Shown here piece by piece: positions 22,261 to 34,900 of a DNA stretch of 64,000 bases (within the stretch, counting starts at the first letter, position 1; every line of letters starts with the position of its first letter). Below the pieces are notes generated by a model. That model saw only the letters and a list, made by a program, of their open reading frames with translations, had not been told where the DNA came from and ran no database searches. Origin of the DNA: Zoroaster sp. YZ-2022 (Eukaryota; Echinodermata; Asteroidea; Forcipulatida; Zoroasteridae); contig CM055837.1 in assembly GCA_029582265.1 (NCBI GenBank), positions 3,023,148-3,087,147 on the forward strand, read 5' to 3'. The position numbers were made by a program, and so were the translations under genes.

Positions 22261-23297
22261 CAAAAAAAATTGTTGATCGTCCCCACCCGACCCTACGAAA
22301 GAACCTTCCCCCGACCCCTTGCTTTTAAATTAATTAAAAAAAAAATCATAGAACGGCATTTTTCAACGATCTTTTCAGTCAAATTTGGCTCCATTCTGCG
22401 CCGCGCACGTTATATTATGCGAAGCGTCAAACCCCGATCCACTGGTTTCGATCTCACGGCATGGATTTTTTCGTATTACACATTCGCTATGGGAGCCCAA
22501 AGCTGCAAAGCGATGGTACGAAAAAAAAATATGACGGTGGATTTGGTCCTAATAAATCTGTCGTGCACTGATTCCCGTATATTCACTCGTTTATGTCGAG
22601 GCGGGGGAACCAGACCTTTAGCACAAAGAACTTCATCTAACTCCGGTTCACATGTGTTTTCATGCTGTACAGTCAACCATTCATATTTTAATCCCCGTAC
22701 TACTCGCTTTCGTGTGGATTTTCCCAGGTAAAAATGCCTATTGTCGGTCATAATGGCAGCCTTATTCCGTGAATCGACAGTGAAGAGATTGGTTTGCGTG
22801 CAATGACCTTATGCACATGACGTCATTTTGAGTAGGGCGCGCCCTCGGCACTGGGGTCCAAAAAGAAAGGTTGCTCGTTGGCCCCAATCTGTGTGCCGCG
22901 CGTGTATAGATGTGCGTTTTCCATTGTTTCATCATCGTTTACCTCTAAGATGGCGGCGTGATGACGTCAACGCATGGAAGTCTATATCGAGCAAATGTTT
23001 CGATTTGGATTTTACGTGGGAGTTTTCAGACAGCAAGGCAAGTTGACTGGGGAGCCATTGTCTGATGATACACACGCGGTACTGCTGAAGTCTAGGAGTT
23101 AATGGGTTTTAACAAAACAAGTAAACATTTTAAAAACCACAAAAATCCCCTGTTTTATAGTGATTCTGATGATTTTTTATTTTTTTTGTTCATATTTTCT
23201 TTATGTCCAAAAACTCAGTTAAAAAAAAAAAAAAAAAAAACACACCTCCACCCCCACCCCCAGCGAAAAAAAAGGACGCTCAACTAATTTTTTTGAT
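22261..23297. mobile_element. PIF/Harbinger-like TIR element (~1.03 kb)
   Basis: Its absence from the otherwise matching block at 2310-2345 defines it as an insertion. The left end is GGCCAAAAAAAATTGTTGATC; the inverted right end is GGGCTACATCAAAAAAATTAG followed by TTGAGCG. Both sides are flanked by TAA, fitting the 3-bp TWA target of PIF/Harbinger elements. The interior holds two TGACGTCA motifs (22,818-22,825 and 22,962-22,969), an AAGATGGCGGC motif (22,947-22,957) and a minus-strand 91-codon frame. Confidence 0.6.
22476..22751 (-). CDS. Hypothetical 91-codon ORF in the Harbinger-like element
   Basis: Not recognised. The frame starts at an ATG about 70 bp downstream (minus strand) of a TGACGTCA motif and has protein-like composition: KSTRKRVVRGLKYEWL, then LCAKGLVPPPRHKRVNIRES. 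There is no membrane segment or known domain. It could be the first exon of a host gene captured by the element, an exon of an accessory transposon protein, or chance. The opposite strand is also open over much of it. Confidence 0.3.
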   Translation of the reverse strand: MTDNRHFYLGKSTRKRVVRGLKYEWLTVQHENTCEPELDEVLCAKGLVPPPRHKRVNIRESVHDRFIRTKSTVIFFFRTIALQLWAPIANV

Positions 23298-23439
23298 GTA
23301 GCCCTAATTATACGAAGGCTACAATTAGGTCTGGGCTTAATTTCATACAGCTGCTAAGTCGGAATAAAATAAAATCACTGGGCTTGAAATTTGCAGGACC
23401 TTAGAATGACATCAGATCAGGAATAAAAATAAAAAACAC

Positions 23440-24010
23440 CTGGGATTGAACTCAGGACCTCCTAGCTTATAAGCCAAGAGGTATGTTATCCACTAAGTAA
23501 CGGACCACTTTCCGTCCTTATGACATTTGTGTTTGAGTTTGTTATAAATCTTTGACATAAACATTAGAATGTAGCATCCAGATCAGAATAAATATAAAAA
23601 TACTATGAACTCGAGCCTAGGACATGCTGAGGCTCGAACTTGAAGACCTCCACTTACAAGTCAAGTCTTATCCACTAGACTACTAGCTGAGCTTAAGATA
23701 ATAGTAGTGTTGGAATTTAATTAATTAGAAATGACATCTGGTCCAGAGAGTAAAAAAAAAAGGACTTACCACACTGGGTTTGAACCCTGGGACCTCCTGC
23801 CCTTCAAGTCAACATTAGTATCCAGTAGACCACTTGCTGTCGTTTGGGACACTTATGCGTTTGAGTTTAATTATAAACATATGAATATAAACCTTAGAAT
23901 GACATCAGTCAGAATAAAATATAAAAACATTGAGCTTGGAACTCTCAGGACCTCCTACTTATTAGTCAAAGAGTCTAACCCACTAGAACCACTTGCTGTG
24001 CTTGCAAATA
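23440..24010 (-). repeat. Inverted tandem array of four tRNA-like monomers
   Basis: On the minus strand four monomers carry TAGTGGATAA-type A boxes and GGTTCAAACCC or GAGTTCAAxCCC-type B boxes, with anticodon-loop-like segments GACTAATAAG, GACTTGAAG, GACTTGTAAG and GGCTTATAAG. This is the same order as at 1664-2190. They are degenerate (for example AACTCTCAGG in place of a B box) and are not called as tRNA genes. Confidence 0.65.
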
Positions 24011-25639
24011 GTTGTATTTGAGTTTAATTATATACCTCTCTTTTTTATTTAAAGGTCCTAGGAAATGAGAAATTTTTAACAGTGAAAAACAATAAAGTAA
24101 CACCTATTGGAACATATATTCTCTCATTTGTCTATTTATCCCCGCCCCTTTGCACATTAAAAAAAATAAATTCTAAAATTAGAGGGCGCGCCGCCTCCCT
24201 CCCCTACCTCCTCATTATCTCTATTATAATCCCGCAAATCACGTGACGCCCGGCAGACCTATGAAGTTCCAGCTTTTTGCACTGCGATGAAGTTTCCAGT
24301 CAAGTCATTACTCAAAACCACTGAAGTTGGATGAAGTTGATGTGTCATAATTGAATCTTCTTTTCAGCTAAATTTAGTAGAGTATCCACATTTTGGGAAA
24401 TGCCTTGTAGGTGTGTTGTTGCTGGGTGTACTTAACTACACCACAAGGAAAGTGTCAGCCTTCACCAAATTTCCACAGACCTAAATACAGCTGAGCGAAT
24501 TTGGACGGCGAGGTGTGAAGCTGACCAGGGCAGAAATGGTCAGGACCAACGGAGCACTCAATGATACTTTCACTTTGAGCCAACATGCTTTGACCAGGGG
24601 GGCTCCAGAGCCAGTTTGGCATGAGATTTAAAGCCATGCTGCGCCTGATGCAGTGCCAACAATATTTCCTTAAGGTCAGAAGGCCAAGAAACGTCAGAGA
24701 AAGAAAAGAGTAGCTTTGTTGAAGCGAAAGTCTCAGGGTAGAAGTTGGCTTTGTGTTTTCCGTGTAACTTACATATGTGCGATGCCCACAAGCAATAGGT
24801 ATTGTGCTAACGTTAGGGGTCGATTATTTACACTTGCTACCATTAACGCTAAAAATGTCGTTTCATATGTGGAAGTCACTGAAGATGTCCATTAATGATT
24901 CTTTGACAATGTTAATTATGTGTGTGTGATTTTTGGATCTTGTTTTCCAAAATCATCAGTGCAGAATTATGTTTTGAAACGGTCATAACGACGGCTTACA
25001 CAATTCACCAATGACTCCTGGCCATGTGTATCCATGCCATTGATTCGACAGGGCGCCTTGCGCTTCGAATTTTACGGTGAAACCTACGGTACAGATTTAT
25101 CGGTGCTATACGGTCTATGTTTACCTATACAACTTGCAAGTCGTGTGCACATACACTGTACATGTGTACGTTGCACTGATTAAAACCCTTTTATAATCCC
25201 ACGGTTTAACCATGGAGCAACTAAACACGAGTGGCAACATTGGGTCCCTAACATTGGAGCTTAGGATTTATTCAACACGAGAAGTTCCGAATTTCCGCCT
25301 AGGTCTACGTCGACAGATAGCGCCACCGCACGTTTGGGCAGCTGTTGAGAAATTAGATTGAGGGCAATTTTTGTAAAAAATCAGTAAAAATAATTAGCCC
25401 AATCCAGACAAAATTAAACGTAAATTGTTTTTTATTCCATATCAATTGATAAAATAACAAAAGAAAATAAACAGCATAATTTGACTCTTCCTGGGACCTT
25501 TAATGTGTTAACACTAGTGTCCATAATTATGAACTCTTTCTTAATATAGATGTTTATATATTAGTAAGTAGACATATGATTACTGTTCCATTTCTTTTAA
25601 GTCCATATCCATTGAACTGACTTCCAGATGAAGAGTTGC

Positions 25640-25980
25640 TAAATTTCCCCCAAGTATAGACTTTGGGGTTTTATATATGTTAAAATTCCGCAGACGTGGT
25701 ACGGCGACGACCAAGTGGTAGCTGAATTGGTTAACCCACTGGCGAGATGGAAACCTAAAATTTCCCAGATGGGTTCAAAAGACCCCACCGTGGTCCGAAG
25801 TTCTGTTTTCCTTTTCACAAACACTCTCCTAGAAGACTTTGAGAATTGTATATATTAGAAATTTTACAGGGGTGGTGGTGGGTGACCAAAGTGGCTGAAC
25901 TGGTTAACCCATAAGTTGTAACCCTGTGAGATAAACTGAAAAGTACCCAGATGGGTTCAAGACCCACTGTGGTACAAAAT
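25640..25980 (+). repeat. Two tRNA-like repeats, family B
   Basis: Two tandem copies (about 25,698-25,800 and 25,870-25,975) carry GTGGCTGAACTGGTTAACCC and GATGGGTTCAAGACCC-type A and B boxes. They immediately precede the GC-rich minisatellite, as in unit 2. Confidence 0.65.
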
Positions 25981-26004
25981 TGTAACTTTTCAAAAAAACC
26001 ATGA

Positions 26005-28225
26005 AAGCGGCGGCGGCGTTCTTGACGAAGTTCGCAGCGAGGTGCGCCAGCGAGATTCGCCAGCAGTTACGCCCGGCGGATTCGCCAGCGAAAGTTCGCC
26101 CAGCGGGGTCGCCCGGCAGAGAAGTTCGCCAGCGAACCGCCAGCGAGATTACGCCAGCGGTCGCCACACCAGCGAGATTGCCAGCGGTCGCCAGCGGATT
26201 GCGCCAGCGAGATTCGCCCGGCGAAGTTTCGCCAGCGGGCAGCGATTCGCCAGCGGTTCGCAGCGAGGATGCGCCAGCGGGGTTCATCGCCAGCGGGGTT
26301 CGCCAGCGAAGATTCGCCCAGGCGAAATTGCGCCAGGCGTCGAATTCGCCAGCGAGGTTCGCCCGGCGAGAGTGCATGGCGAGTTACGCCAGCGGTTCGC
26401 CAGCGGTCGCCAGCGGTCGCCAGCAATACGCCAGCGAATTCGCCCGGCGGGGTCGCCAGCGAGATTCGCCGCCAGCGGGATTCGCCAGCGAGTGCCGCCG
26501 GCGGTCGCCAGCGAGAGATCGCGCAGCGAAGTCGCCATCGGCGAGATTCGCCAGCCCGGTGCGCCAGCGAGCGTCGCCAGCGAAATTCGCCGGCGGCGAG
26601 ATTCCAGCGAAATTCGCCAGCGAGATTCGCCAGCGGGAACCGCCAGCGAGATTCGCCAGCGAAGTCGCCAGCGAAAATTCGCCAGCGCGGGTCGCCAGCG
26701 GGAAATTCGCCAGCGAGGAATTCGCCCCGGCGAGATTGCGCCAGGGAATTAAGCCCGCCAGCGGGTTGCCAGCGAAGATTATCGCCCGGCGGGAAGATTC
26801 GCCAGCGAATTCGCCAGCGGTTCGCCAGCGAAGTTAACCCAGCGGCGGTGCGGCGAATTCGCCAGCGAGGGTTCGCCTTGGCCGAAGATTCGCCGGTGCC
26901 CAGCGTTGTCGGCGAGATTCGCCAGCGCGGTACGCCAGCCGAGATCGCGCCGGCAATTCGCCAGCGAATTCGCCAGCAGCCGCCAGCGAGATTCGCCAGG
27001 CGAATACCGCGAGTTCAGCGAAGTCGCCGGCGAGAGGTGCCAGCGAGATTCGCCGGCGAAGAGGTCGCCAGCGAAATTCCTTGGCGGGGAATTACGCCAG
27101 CCGGATTACGCAGCGAGGTGCGCCCAGCGGGGTTCGCCAGCGAAATTCGCCAGCGGGAGATGCGCCAGCGAGAAATCGCCAGCGGCGAAATTCGCCAGCG
27201 GTGATTAGCCAGCGGGGTCGCGGCGGTCGCCAGCGGGGTCGCGCAATTCGCCAGCGAGTCGCCATGGCGAGATTCGCCAGCGAGAGAATTACGCCCAGCG
27301 AGATTAACGCCAGCGAAAATTCGCCAGCGAAATTCGCCCGGCGAGATTCGCCTTGGCGGTACGCCAGCGGGTTGCCAGCGGGGATTCGCCGCCAGCGAGA
27401 GATTGCGCCAGCGGGTCGCCAGCGAATTGCGCCCAGCGGGTGTCGCTTGGCGGTTCGCCAGCGAAATTCGCCAGCGGTTCGCCAGCGGTCGCCAGCGAGA
27501 TTCGCCAGCGAGTTGCCATGGCGAGATTCGCCAACGCGAATTCGCCAGCGCGTTCGCCAGCGAAATTCGCCCGGCGAGATTCGCCCAGCGAGATTCGCCA
27601 GCGAGATTGCTGCCAGCGAGATTACGCCAGCGAATTACGCCAGCGGTCGCCAGCAATTCGCCAGCGGTCGCCGGTGGCCGATTCGCCCAGCGGGGTGTAG
27701 CCGAGAAGTTAGCCAGCGGGTGTTACGCCAGCAGCGAGGATTCGCCAGCGGTTAACCCGGCAGTTACGCCGGCGGTTCGCCAGCGGGTGCGCCAGCGGGT
27801 GCGCCAGCCAGCGAATTCCCCGGCAGTTACGCCAGCGAAGAGTTAACCAGCGAGGTCGCCAGCGGTTCGCCCGGCGAGATTCGCCCAGCGAGGATTCGCC
27901 AGCCCGAGATTCGCGGCGAGATTCGCCCAGCGAGGAGTTGCGCGAGTTACGCCAGCGGAGAAAGTTCGCCAGCGGGTGCGCCCGGCGAAGTTCGCCAGCC
28001 GAGATTCGCCCAGCGGTTCGCCAGCGAGACCGCCAGCGGGGCATTCGCCAGCGAGAGTTACGCCAGCGGTGTGGGGGTCGCCAGCGGTTAGCCAGCGAAG
28101 TTAAGCGGCGAGATTCGCAGCGGGTTCGCCAGCGAGATTACGCCCGGCGGTTATGTCGCCCAGCGAGTTCAGCCGGCGGGTTCGCCAGCGAGTTGAAGTT
28201 AACCAGCCAGAGAGCGAAATTCGCC
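26005..28225. repeat. GC-rich 13-bp minisatellite, unit 1 version
   Basis: About 2.2 kb of head-to-tail copies of GCGAGATTCGCCA and close variants. The monomer contains TTCGCC and GGCGAA-like halves and few possible stop codons, so long frames are open on both strands. These are low-complexity by-products. The array sits between the family-B tRNA-like repeats and the next THAP-gene exon, probably within an intron. Confidence 0.95.
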
Positions 28226-30749
28226 GGTGGAGAGAACATCAAAGACAGGTCGCTTGGATGCGGGTCTACAAAAAAGTATGGCGGTGTAAATCGATCAAGT
28301 TTAGCAGTGGTCAAAGAAAGAGCCGGCAGCTACTCTGAAGCAGGCCTTGGACGACGACATGGTCTCCAACGTGATGACCAAGAGTCGCAGGGTATCCTAC
28401 AACTAACCCTCATGTAAGTGGAAATGATTGCTTAGTTTAATTATAAAAAGTGATTTTACCAAGCTTTGGGACCTGAACTAAAAAAATGGATTGATAAATA
28501 AGGATATATATTACTGTTAACGAGATAATGTCTGCCTCATCAATTTTACCTTTGCACTGTTATTTCCAATTTTTTTTTCTTTCGAGTGGCATTTTGGCGC
28601 TTACCAGTTGATATCCAATAAAACTTTTTGTTTGTAGTTTGGTTTTTCAGAAAGCCAGGTTCTTTCCAAAAATATTTCATAAAGAAACTAAGCTAATAAG
28701 TAGTATATACATATTCTAAAAAACAATAGGCCTAAAATATTTGTTTAAACTGATTGGGTTGCTATATTTGCATTTTTACAGAGGCTGTCAGTATGGCTGC
28801 CATCGTTGGCGTACCGTGCACTCTTAAAGAAAAAATTAGCAATATGCTGATTTTTGGGTGAGAGAGGTAGGTAAAACTGATTTGAGACCTTGCATTCTAT
28901 GCACTGCACTGTATACATTGTACTCTTTTAATTTTAGTTAAAACTTAAAACACACAAATGGTGCTTGAGGAATGCTTAATAATTGCATAATGGGTTGCAC
29001 TCTGCTAAGTTAGTGTATGCGCTTCAGGCCATGTGGCAGTCAGTTCATAATGGTTAAATACATATATCACAATTAAATGCAGGCCGACAAGGTTCATTAT
29101 TGCATTTTAGTAAAGAGTATTGAGTGATTTCCAAAGTAAACCACAAGTTAGCATTTTTATCCTCTACAATACTACAGACTGGAGTGCAAAATATGTTTTG
29201 TTTGTTTTGTTTTGATGTTACCGACGGATAACTGAAAGCTTGGCCGATGGCTCCAGGGCGACGGTACTGAAATAATCTGCACTTCAATTTGACGTCATAA
29301 TCGATGAGATTGCTGTTATGCAGCTCTAACAACTAGCATGACTAGCCCGTTACCGTATTTCTCGCAAGTTTTTGTTTTCAGTTCAGCTTATCCTACCTGC
29401 CAAAAAAACAATTGTATATTTTTCCAGAAAGATTGTCCTGAACTATTCGGGACAATATTCCTCTCGAACGAAGTGTTTTATCTCTGTTAGAGAAGCTAAA
29501 TAACAACATTTAAATTCTCAGTTAATTCATGCCCATGCCATCAAAAACTCAACCAAAACATTTTGAAGTAGATCTTATGGTAAAATATATCCTTTAAGAG
29601 GGACTGTGGGTCAAATTAAGTTTTGTAATTTACTCAAATTTCATACTCGAAGTCCATATATAAAGGAGGAAAATATTACAAGTCTCTTACCTCACATTTA
29701 AAACCTTAGCAAAAATGCCATTATTATTTGATGCCTTCAGTGCAAAATTTATTTAACATCCAAAAACATCACATTTCTAACTATATATGTCTGTACATTT
29801 TGTATGGGAAATTTTAGTTCATTACTGAATCTCCAAGATTAAGGACATATAAATGCAATTTTTATGGGATAGTCTATTTTGTTACACAAATCAACTGTGA
29901 CGTTGCATCTGATTCCTGCAGCGACATTACTAATTCCAACTCCTTGAATATACAAATTCTCTATTTAGCATGTACGACAAATATAATATAAAGTGTATCA
30001 AAACATCCACAATCTGACAATTGGTAGAAAAGTGATTTTAGCATGGAAATAGAGTTGTGCATAATGTTTTCAAGTAAATAAATTCCCCATTCATAATGCC
30101 TTTTAACAAATCAGGCACATTTACATCACATGTACCATGTGTAATATATCTTCATATGCCAGTAAAGAATTTTAATGAATTATTGTTAATTCTTTAAATT
30201 TTATATTTTCGAAGAAAAAAGTTGGTACCATCATCAATTGTTTTGTATCCACAGGTGTCTTAAAAGTAACCTCAAGCCTTTAAGAAGTAACCGATGACCA
30301 GGAAACGGAGAACTTTTGGGGGGCCTTGGCATATAACTTCCACTTTTAAATTAATTTTTTTGGGTCAATGTGTTGTATATATACATGGAGTCAAGTCAAC
30401 TTTTGAAGGGAACATTGCTGCGACTTGGAAGTTTGCAAAATGAATTTGCATAGAATGTGTATAAACTAATGCATTCAAGTTGTATTTTGACAAAGGTTTT
30501 TGTTGGTTCTAACAAACTGGCTAGTGTCTGTTTCTGGATCGTCTGACACTCCATCAATAATCGGTCATGGGACAGAAGCTGTTTTGTAACTATTACATTG
30601 TATACGTGTTACACCATCCTCTTTTAGTGACATAATTGGGATGGTTGACCAAACTAGGAAATAAAAAATCAAGTTTATAGGACACATTTAGTGGTATGTG
30701 TGCATTGATTAAAGCTCTTGATATGCAGAAAGATGTTTTGCATGTGTTC

Positions 30750-30966
30750 AAGGTTGCAGTATCATCATGATCAACAGGGGCCTGAAATCACGGTGCTTGT
30801 TGCATCAGGGGAACCTGAAAATATTTTTCCACATGATAAGGTTATATTACTGTTGCTGCTGCATAAATGAGCCAGTGATTTGCAGCCATGCCTGTTCATC
30901 TTAAACTAGGAGCATCGATTCAACTTTTCTGTTGAAAGTCTACTCTGATCGAGAGGATATGACCCT
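30750..30966. mobile_element. AGGGACA-family MITE, diverged copy
   Basis: Its interior (TTATATTACTGTTGCTGCTGCATAAATGAGCCAG) and right end (TCTACTCTGATCGAGAGGATATGACCC) match the family at 34,678-34,891. The left end carries ATCATGATCAACAGGG inverted relative to it. The counterpart in unit 2 is at 55,247-55,455. Confidence 0.55.
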
Positions 30967-31299
30967 TTTTCTTTCTATTGTATGAATTCTATTATAAATA
31001 TAAATAAAAAGCACCAGTTATAAATATATAAATAAATCAGCACCAGTTATAATGGACAATTGTCTCTTGAACGTTTGAATTACGGTATTCCACTTTGGGT
31101 GAAATAATTGTTAAAAAGACAGTGGTATTTGGGTGTTTGAGTGTTAACAGATTGTTTGTATATAATAAAGACACGTAATGTGGCTTTCCTTTTGTTACTG
31201 AAAGTGTTCAATTAATCATTAGCTGGATAGATCGATGCTAACATGTAAAACCCAAAAATGTGTCTGTGACTGACTAATACCGTGGTCATAACTTTTGAA

Positions 31300-31560
31300 T
31301 GATTAATATTAAAGGTGCTGGACTAATCTTAAAAGTCACTGGACTAAAGCTAAAGTCACTGGACTGCAAAGCTAAAAAAAAGGTCGCTGGACTAAGCTAA
31401 AAGGGAGTTGCTGGACTAAAAAGAGTTGAGTCGTACTGAGGACTCATTTAGAATCTAGTCATTAGGACTAATTAATTCTAGTCATTTTTGACTAAATCCA
31501 CTAGTCAAGCACTAAGTTTTTGACTAATTATAATAAGTCATGTCGGACATCATGCTGGAC
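31300..31560 (+). repeat. GACTAA-rich repeat with ~20-bp tandem units
   Basis: Four or five copies of AAAAGTCACTGGACTAAGCT are followed by a stretch dense in TAGTC and GACTA. The same structure is at 55,790-56,030, and a related stretch at 18.61-18.90 kb. It ends at TTTACAGTGTAAAC in both units and is probably a MITE. Confidence 0.65.
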
Positions 31561-31681
31561 TGTTTTGTTTTAGTCAAAATGACCATATATATTTACAGTG
31601 TAAACAGTATAGGTATAATAACTTGTAAATCATGGCCTTGATGACTAGGGCTAATGTAAATTTCGTTTCATTGCCTCCTGG

Positions 31682-31682
31682 G

Positions 31683-31717
<35 letters not shown>

Positions 31718-31721
31718 AAAC
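31682..31721 (+). repeat. (CAA)n microsatellite
   Basis: About twelve CAA repeats, with a counterpart at 56,140-56,178 at the same place in unit 2. Confidence 0.95.
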
Positions 31722-31932
31722 AATAAGCTTATTTACTCTGGCCAACCGTGTCATCTAAATATGATTTTCAGCTTACATGACCCATGTGGGTTCTTTGACG
31801 TGCCGTTAACGCTTTACAGGACCTACGGCTTAACGTCCCAGTGCTCCTTTATCCCATTCTAATGAGGACTTTTTGCACTACGTATAAAACTATTCGCATA
31901 TCTATTTGATTGTTTGTTTTGTCAGCGATAAG

Positions 31933-34900
31933 GTGCGCGAGTGCGACGAAAAGGAGAAAAGACCATCCCCTTCAAAAAGCGAGATGCTGTCTGATAAACG
32001 TTTTGAGACAAGGGAACACTCCAACTGAAAAGTAGAAGTAGGCCTCGTCAGGAAGGGTAGCCCTCATTGTGCGAGTTGCCATGAGTCGGATCTGGGATTT
32101 TCATCTCCCCAAAAGGGGTCCCTTGCTGGAACAAACAGCGTCGGGATGAGCCTGATAGTGTGGGTTATCTGTATGCCGTAGTATCGGCGTGGGTATGAAA
32201 CTTGCGATACAATAGTTCATTTCTAACTGCAATCAGGTAATTTTCGTAATCATACTGCATTGATCACGTACCCATCTTTTGAAAGTTTGTCCGGTGGAAG
32301 TAAACAACAATTAGGGTAGATAATGTCGTATCCGACCGCCACTTTCTTCTCTTAATGCTCTGCCAATAATGTAATCTTACCGGTACCAATAAGGAATTGG
32401 AGAACGTATATGGATGATGATGGACATATAACTTAAAATGATTCAGGATATTTATTTCATGAAAATCATCCATTTTTAATTGGTTGACAGTGATGACTTC
32501 ACAGAGATCATGTCATTTCTGATCTTGTCAACTCCCAACAAGTGACCAACACGGTCATGTACATGCACGCAGTGGCAACCTATAATAGGACCCTTCTGTA
32601 TTTTCTGAAAGGAGGACCTTTTAGAGAGGGGAAATCAAGTGAAAACCATCATAACAGTGGATTTTAAAGATAGTTTTTCGCTTTCTATTCCCCAAAATTA
32701 GATAAAATTCATTTATTAACACTGCATGGTTGAGTGGTTTGCAAAATAATTTCAAAAAAAAAAACTTGCAAAAGTGGCGGAAGGATACTACATTCTTTCC
32801 AACAATTAAATGTAGCGGCGTGAAGTTCGTTCATGTTTTTCAAAATGATAAATGCTATAAGTCCAGGTTGTTTGATTGCATCCAACCTGCTTATGGGAAA
32901 ACTATAACAGTGCTCGGTATTCATTCTGGTCATCATCTGGTTGCATATTGATCACGTGCCCCACTTCTGTCCAGCAGAAAGTAAAAAATGTTAAAATGGC
33001 GTCGAGAGTTCGTTTTGTGTTTATCAACATGATAAATAAGTAAAGATGGTGCGATGACACCATGTAAAATTCTCAACCGAGGTAGTAATTGGTTCTGAAA
33101 GAACTGGAGGTACAACTCGACCTTTCGATCGGTATGCTCCTGAAAGTCGTCACTCCGGAGAAAGGTCGAGTTGTGCCTCCAGTTCTTCAGAAACAATACT
33201 ACTCAACTGAAAAATTTCACGTGGTGTCTACCGCAATTAGTCTACTATCCCTCTTCTGTCATGCAGAACTGCAGTTTTGCCAACATGACAAATGAAGATG
33301 TCAAGCTAATTTTGATTGGATCCAACGGAGTGGATATTTTCCATTGTAATCCGATTATCTTTGGACGTTACGTTTATGGCTTTAACATTGGAATTATAAT
33401 CAATTTGTGTTTTTTCCGTAGCACTGCAGTGTGTTGCAAATTGAATTTGAGACTGAACAATCGGATATTTCCGTTGGAGCTCGTCACATTTCGGGAAAAA
33501 AGAAGTTTGTAATTACTATATAACTACACTTCATTTGTGCGTTGTATAGAACTTCTTTACGTATGGCGCAGAGATATTAGTGGGGCACCGAGACTTATGA
33601 AACCTAGGGCGCGGACTTTGGAACGGGAGGTAGCTGTCGGGCTGGCTTAGTCCATGGGGTCGTTACAAGTCTCTGCGCCACTGGTATATATATGTTTATT
33701 GTCACATTCATTAAATCTTTCACTTTTGTACATACAGAATACACGTTCTTATTTTTCTTATTTTCGTGTCACACTGAATTCCCGTTTGGTTAACTTTTAG
33801 AGGTCATAATGATTGCGTGAATGGCATATCCCTTCAAGTACTGAAATATAACTGAAATCTGCCCTTCACCGACATTGTGTACCTAGCACTGCGGTTAAAA
33901 TGTCAATTACGGAATGAGAGAAGAAGACAAAATATGTGCTTTAACAGTTATTAACTTCATATTTTTCATTTAAAGGGGTGCACTTTTATTTACGCTGAGC
34001 TTTGGAACAGTTATCCCTACATCCGGGGGACCTACATGTATGTTCTTTCATGCTTATGGTGATAACTTGTTGGGTTTATGGTGGCGTGGTCCCCAAAACC
34101 ATCATTTGAATCCTTGTGGGGATTGCACTGATGTCCGGCTGACCACTTTCACGACCTATATATAGCTGCTGGTACGTCGTCCCGGAGACTTGCGCACCCT
34201 ATGACAGCCTGTGCGGTTATTTGCTGTATCCTAACAATCGGTAGGTGCCTTTAAACATATACAGCGCCTCTTTGAGCACTAATTGGGCTCAAATTGGAGA
34301 TTCGAACAGGGAGGAGATGATGAACACGGCACATTAAAACTATAACCCTCCTCCCAAATGAAAAAGCTGCCATTTTCACCAGTGACATGTAACTATATTG
34401 GGGGTTCACGAAGGGGTGGAGGCACATTATCCCTCATGCAGGAGGTCTTCCCCCCAGGTTCCCCAATTCTGAATTTTGACCAAATAGGTCCCCATAAGCT
34501 GCAGGATACAAAATGTTCAAGTATTGACCGTTTTCCCTGAAAAAGTGGTGCACCCTAAGTGCCCCCTGAATATTGGACCCTAGTTGCGCCACCGAATTGC
34601 ACGTCATGTGGTGTATGAACAGTTATTTGCGAAACCTTTTAAAAATAGTGGAGCTAAGTTCATGGGAGAACTGTTGAAGGGACAATATCGTACCAATCAG
34701 AGCAGACTTTCAACAGGGCATGGGATCGTTGTTCTATAAAGTAAACTCGGTGACTGAAAATTACTGACTCATTTGTGAAGCAGCAACAGTAATATGACCT
34801 TATCATATGGGGTATTATTTTCAATACTGAATTAATCTAAAACTATAGCACTCCGATTCCGTGCCCTGTTGATCGTGACGATACTGTCCCTTTAAGATAT

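Larger units (their letters stand above)
21830..24060 (-). repeat. Inverted copy of the 1640-2750 block
   Basis: Read on the minus strand it matches 1640-2750 in order: the tRNA-like array, the AATTAAGCCCAGACCTAATTGTAG block, GATACCCTGGTGGATATCGTCTGG, TACGATGCAGGGTGATA, and the AGGGACAAC MITE arm. It is interrupted by a ~1.03-kb TIR element at 22,261-23,297 that is missing at the other site. The THAP exon follows at 24.4 kb, which the inverted copy near the window start lacks. Confidence 0.8.
24400..29500 (+). pseudogene. THAP-domain gene, unit 1 copy (damaged)
   Basis: Exon A (24,400 to about 24,737, donor near GG|GTAGAA) encodes a C2CH THAP zinc finger. It has MPCRCVVAGCT at the start, ERIWTARCEAD in the middle, an HFEPTCF block and the family signature DAVPTIF near the end. 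It needs several frame changes and has a TAA right after the first Cys pair. Downstream blocks match unit 2: about 28,231-28,413 with a perfect GTAAGT donor, 28,782 to about 28,867, and about 29,203-29,500. The last block has lost the CAG acceptor seen in unit 2 (ACCGACGG in place of TACAGG). THAP proteins are nuclear DNA binders, and many derive from P-element transposases. Whether this is a pseudogene or an error-rich allele cannot be told from sequence. Confidence 0.6.
29510..31900 (+). other. Intergenic region, unit 1 (THAP gene to transporter)
   Basis: AT-rich sequence without a recognised gene, colinear with 54.05-56.35 kb. It contains the AGGGACA-type MITE at 30,750-30,966, the GACTAA-rich repeat at 31,300-31,560 and a CAA microsatellite at 31,682-31,721. 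Confidence 0.7.

Noticed and set aside
1664..24010. A CRISPR array, because of spaced direct repeats
   Set aside because: Units are tRNA-like, diverged, with homologous linkers in place of unique spacers, in an intron-bearing genome.
26001..28417. Arg/Gln/Ser/Pro-rich frames of 100-310 codons
   Set aside because: By-products of the GCGAGATTCGCCA minisatellite.
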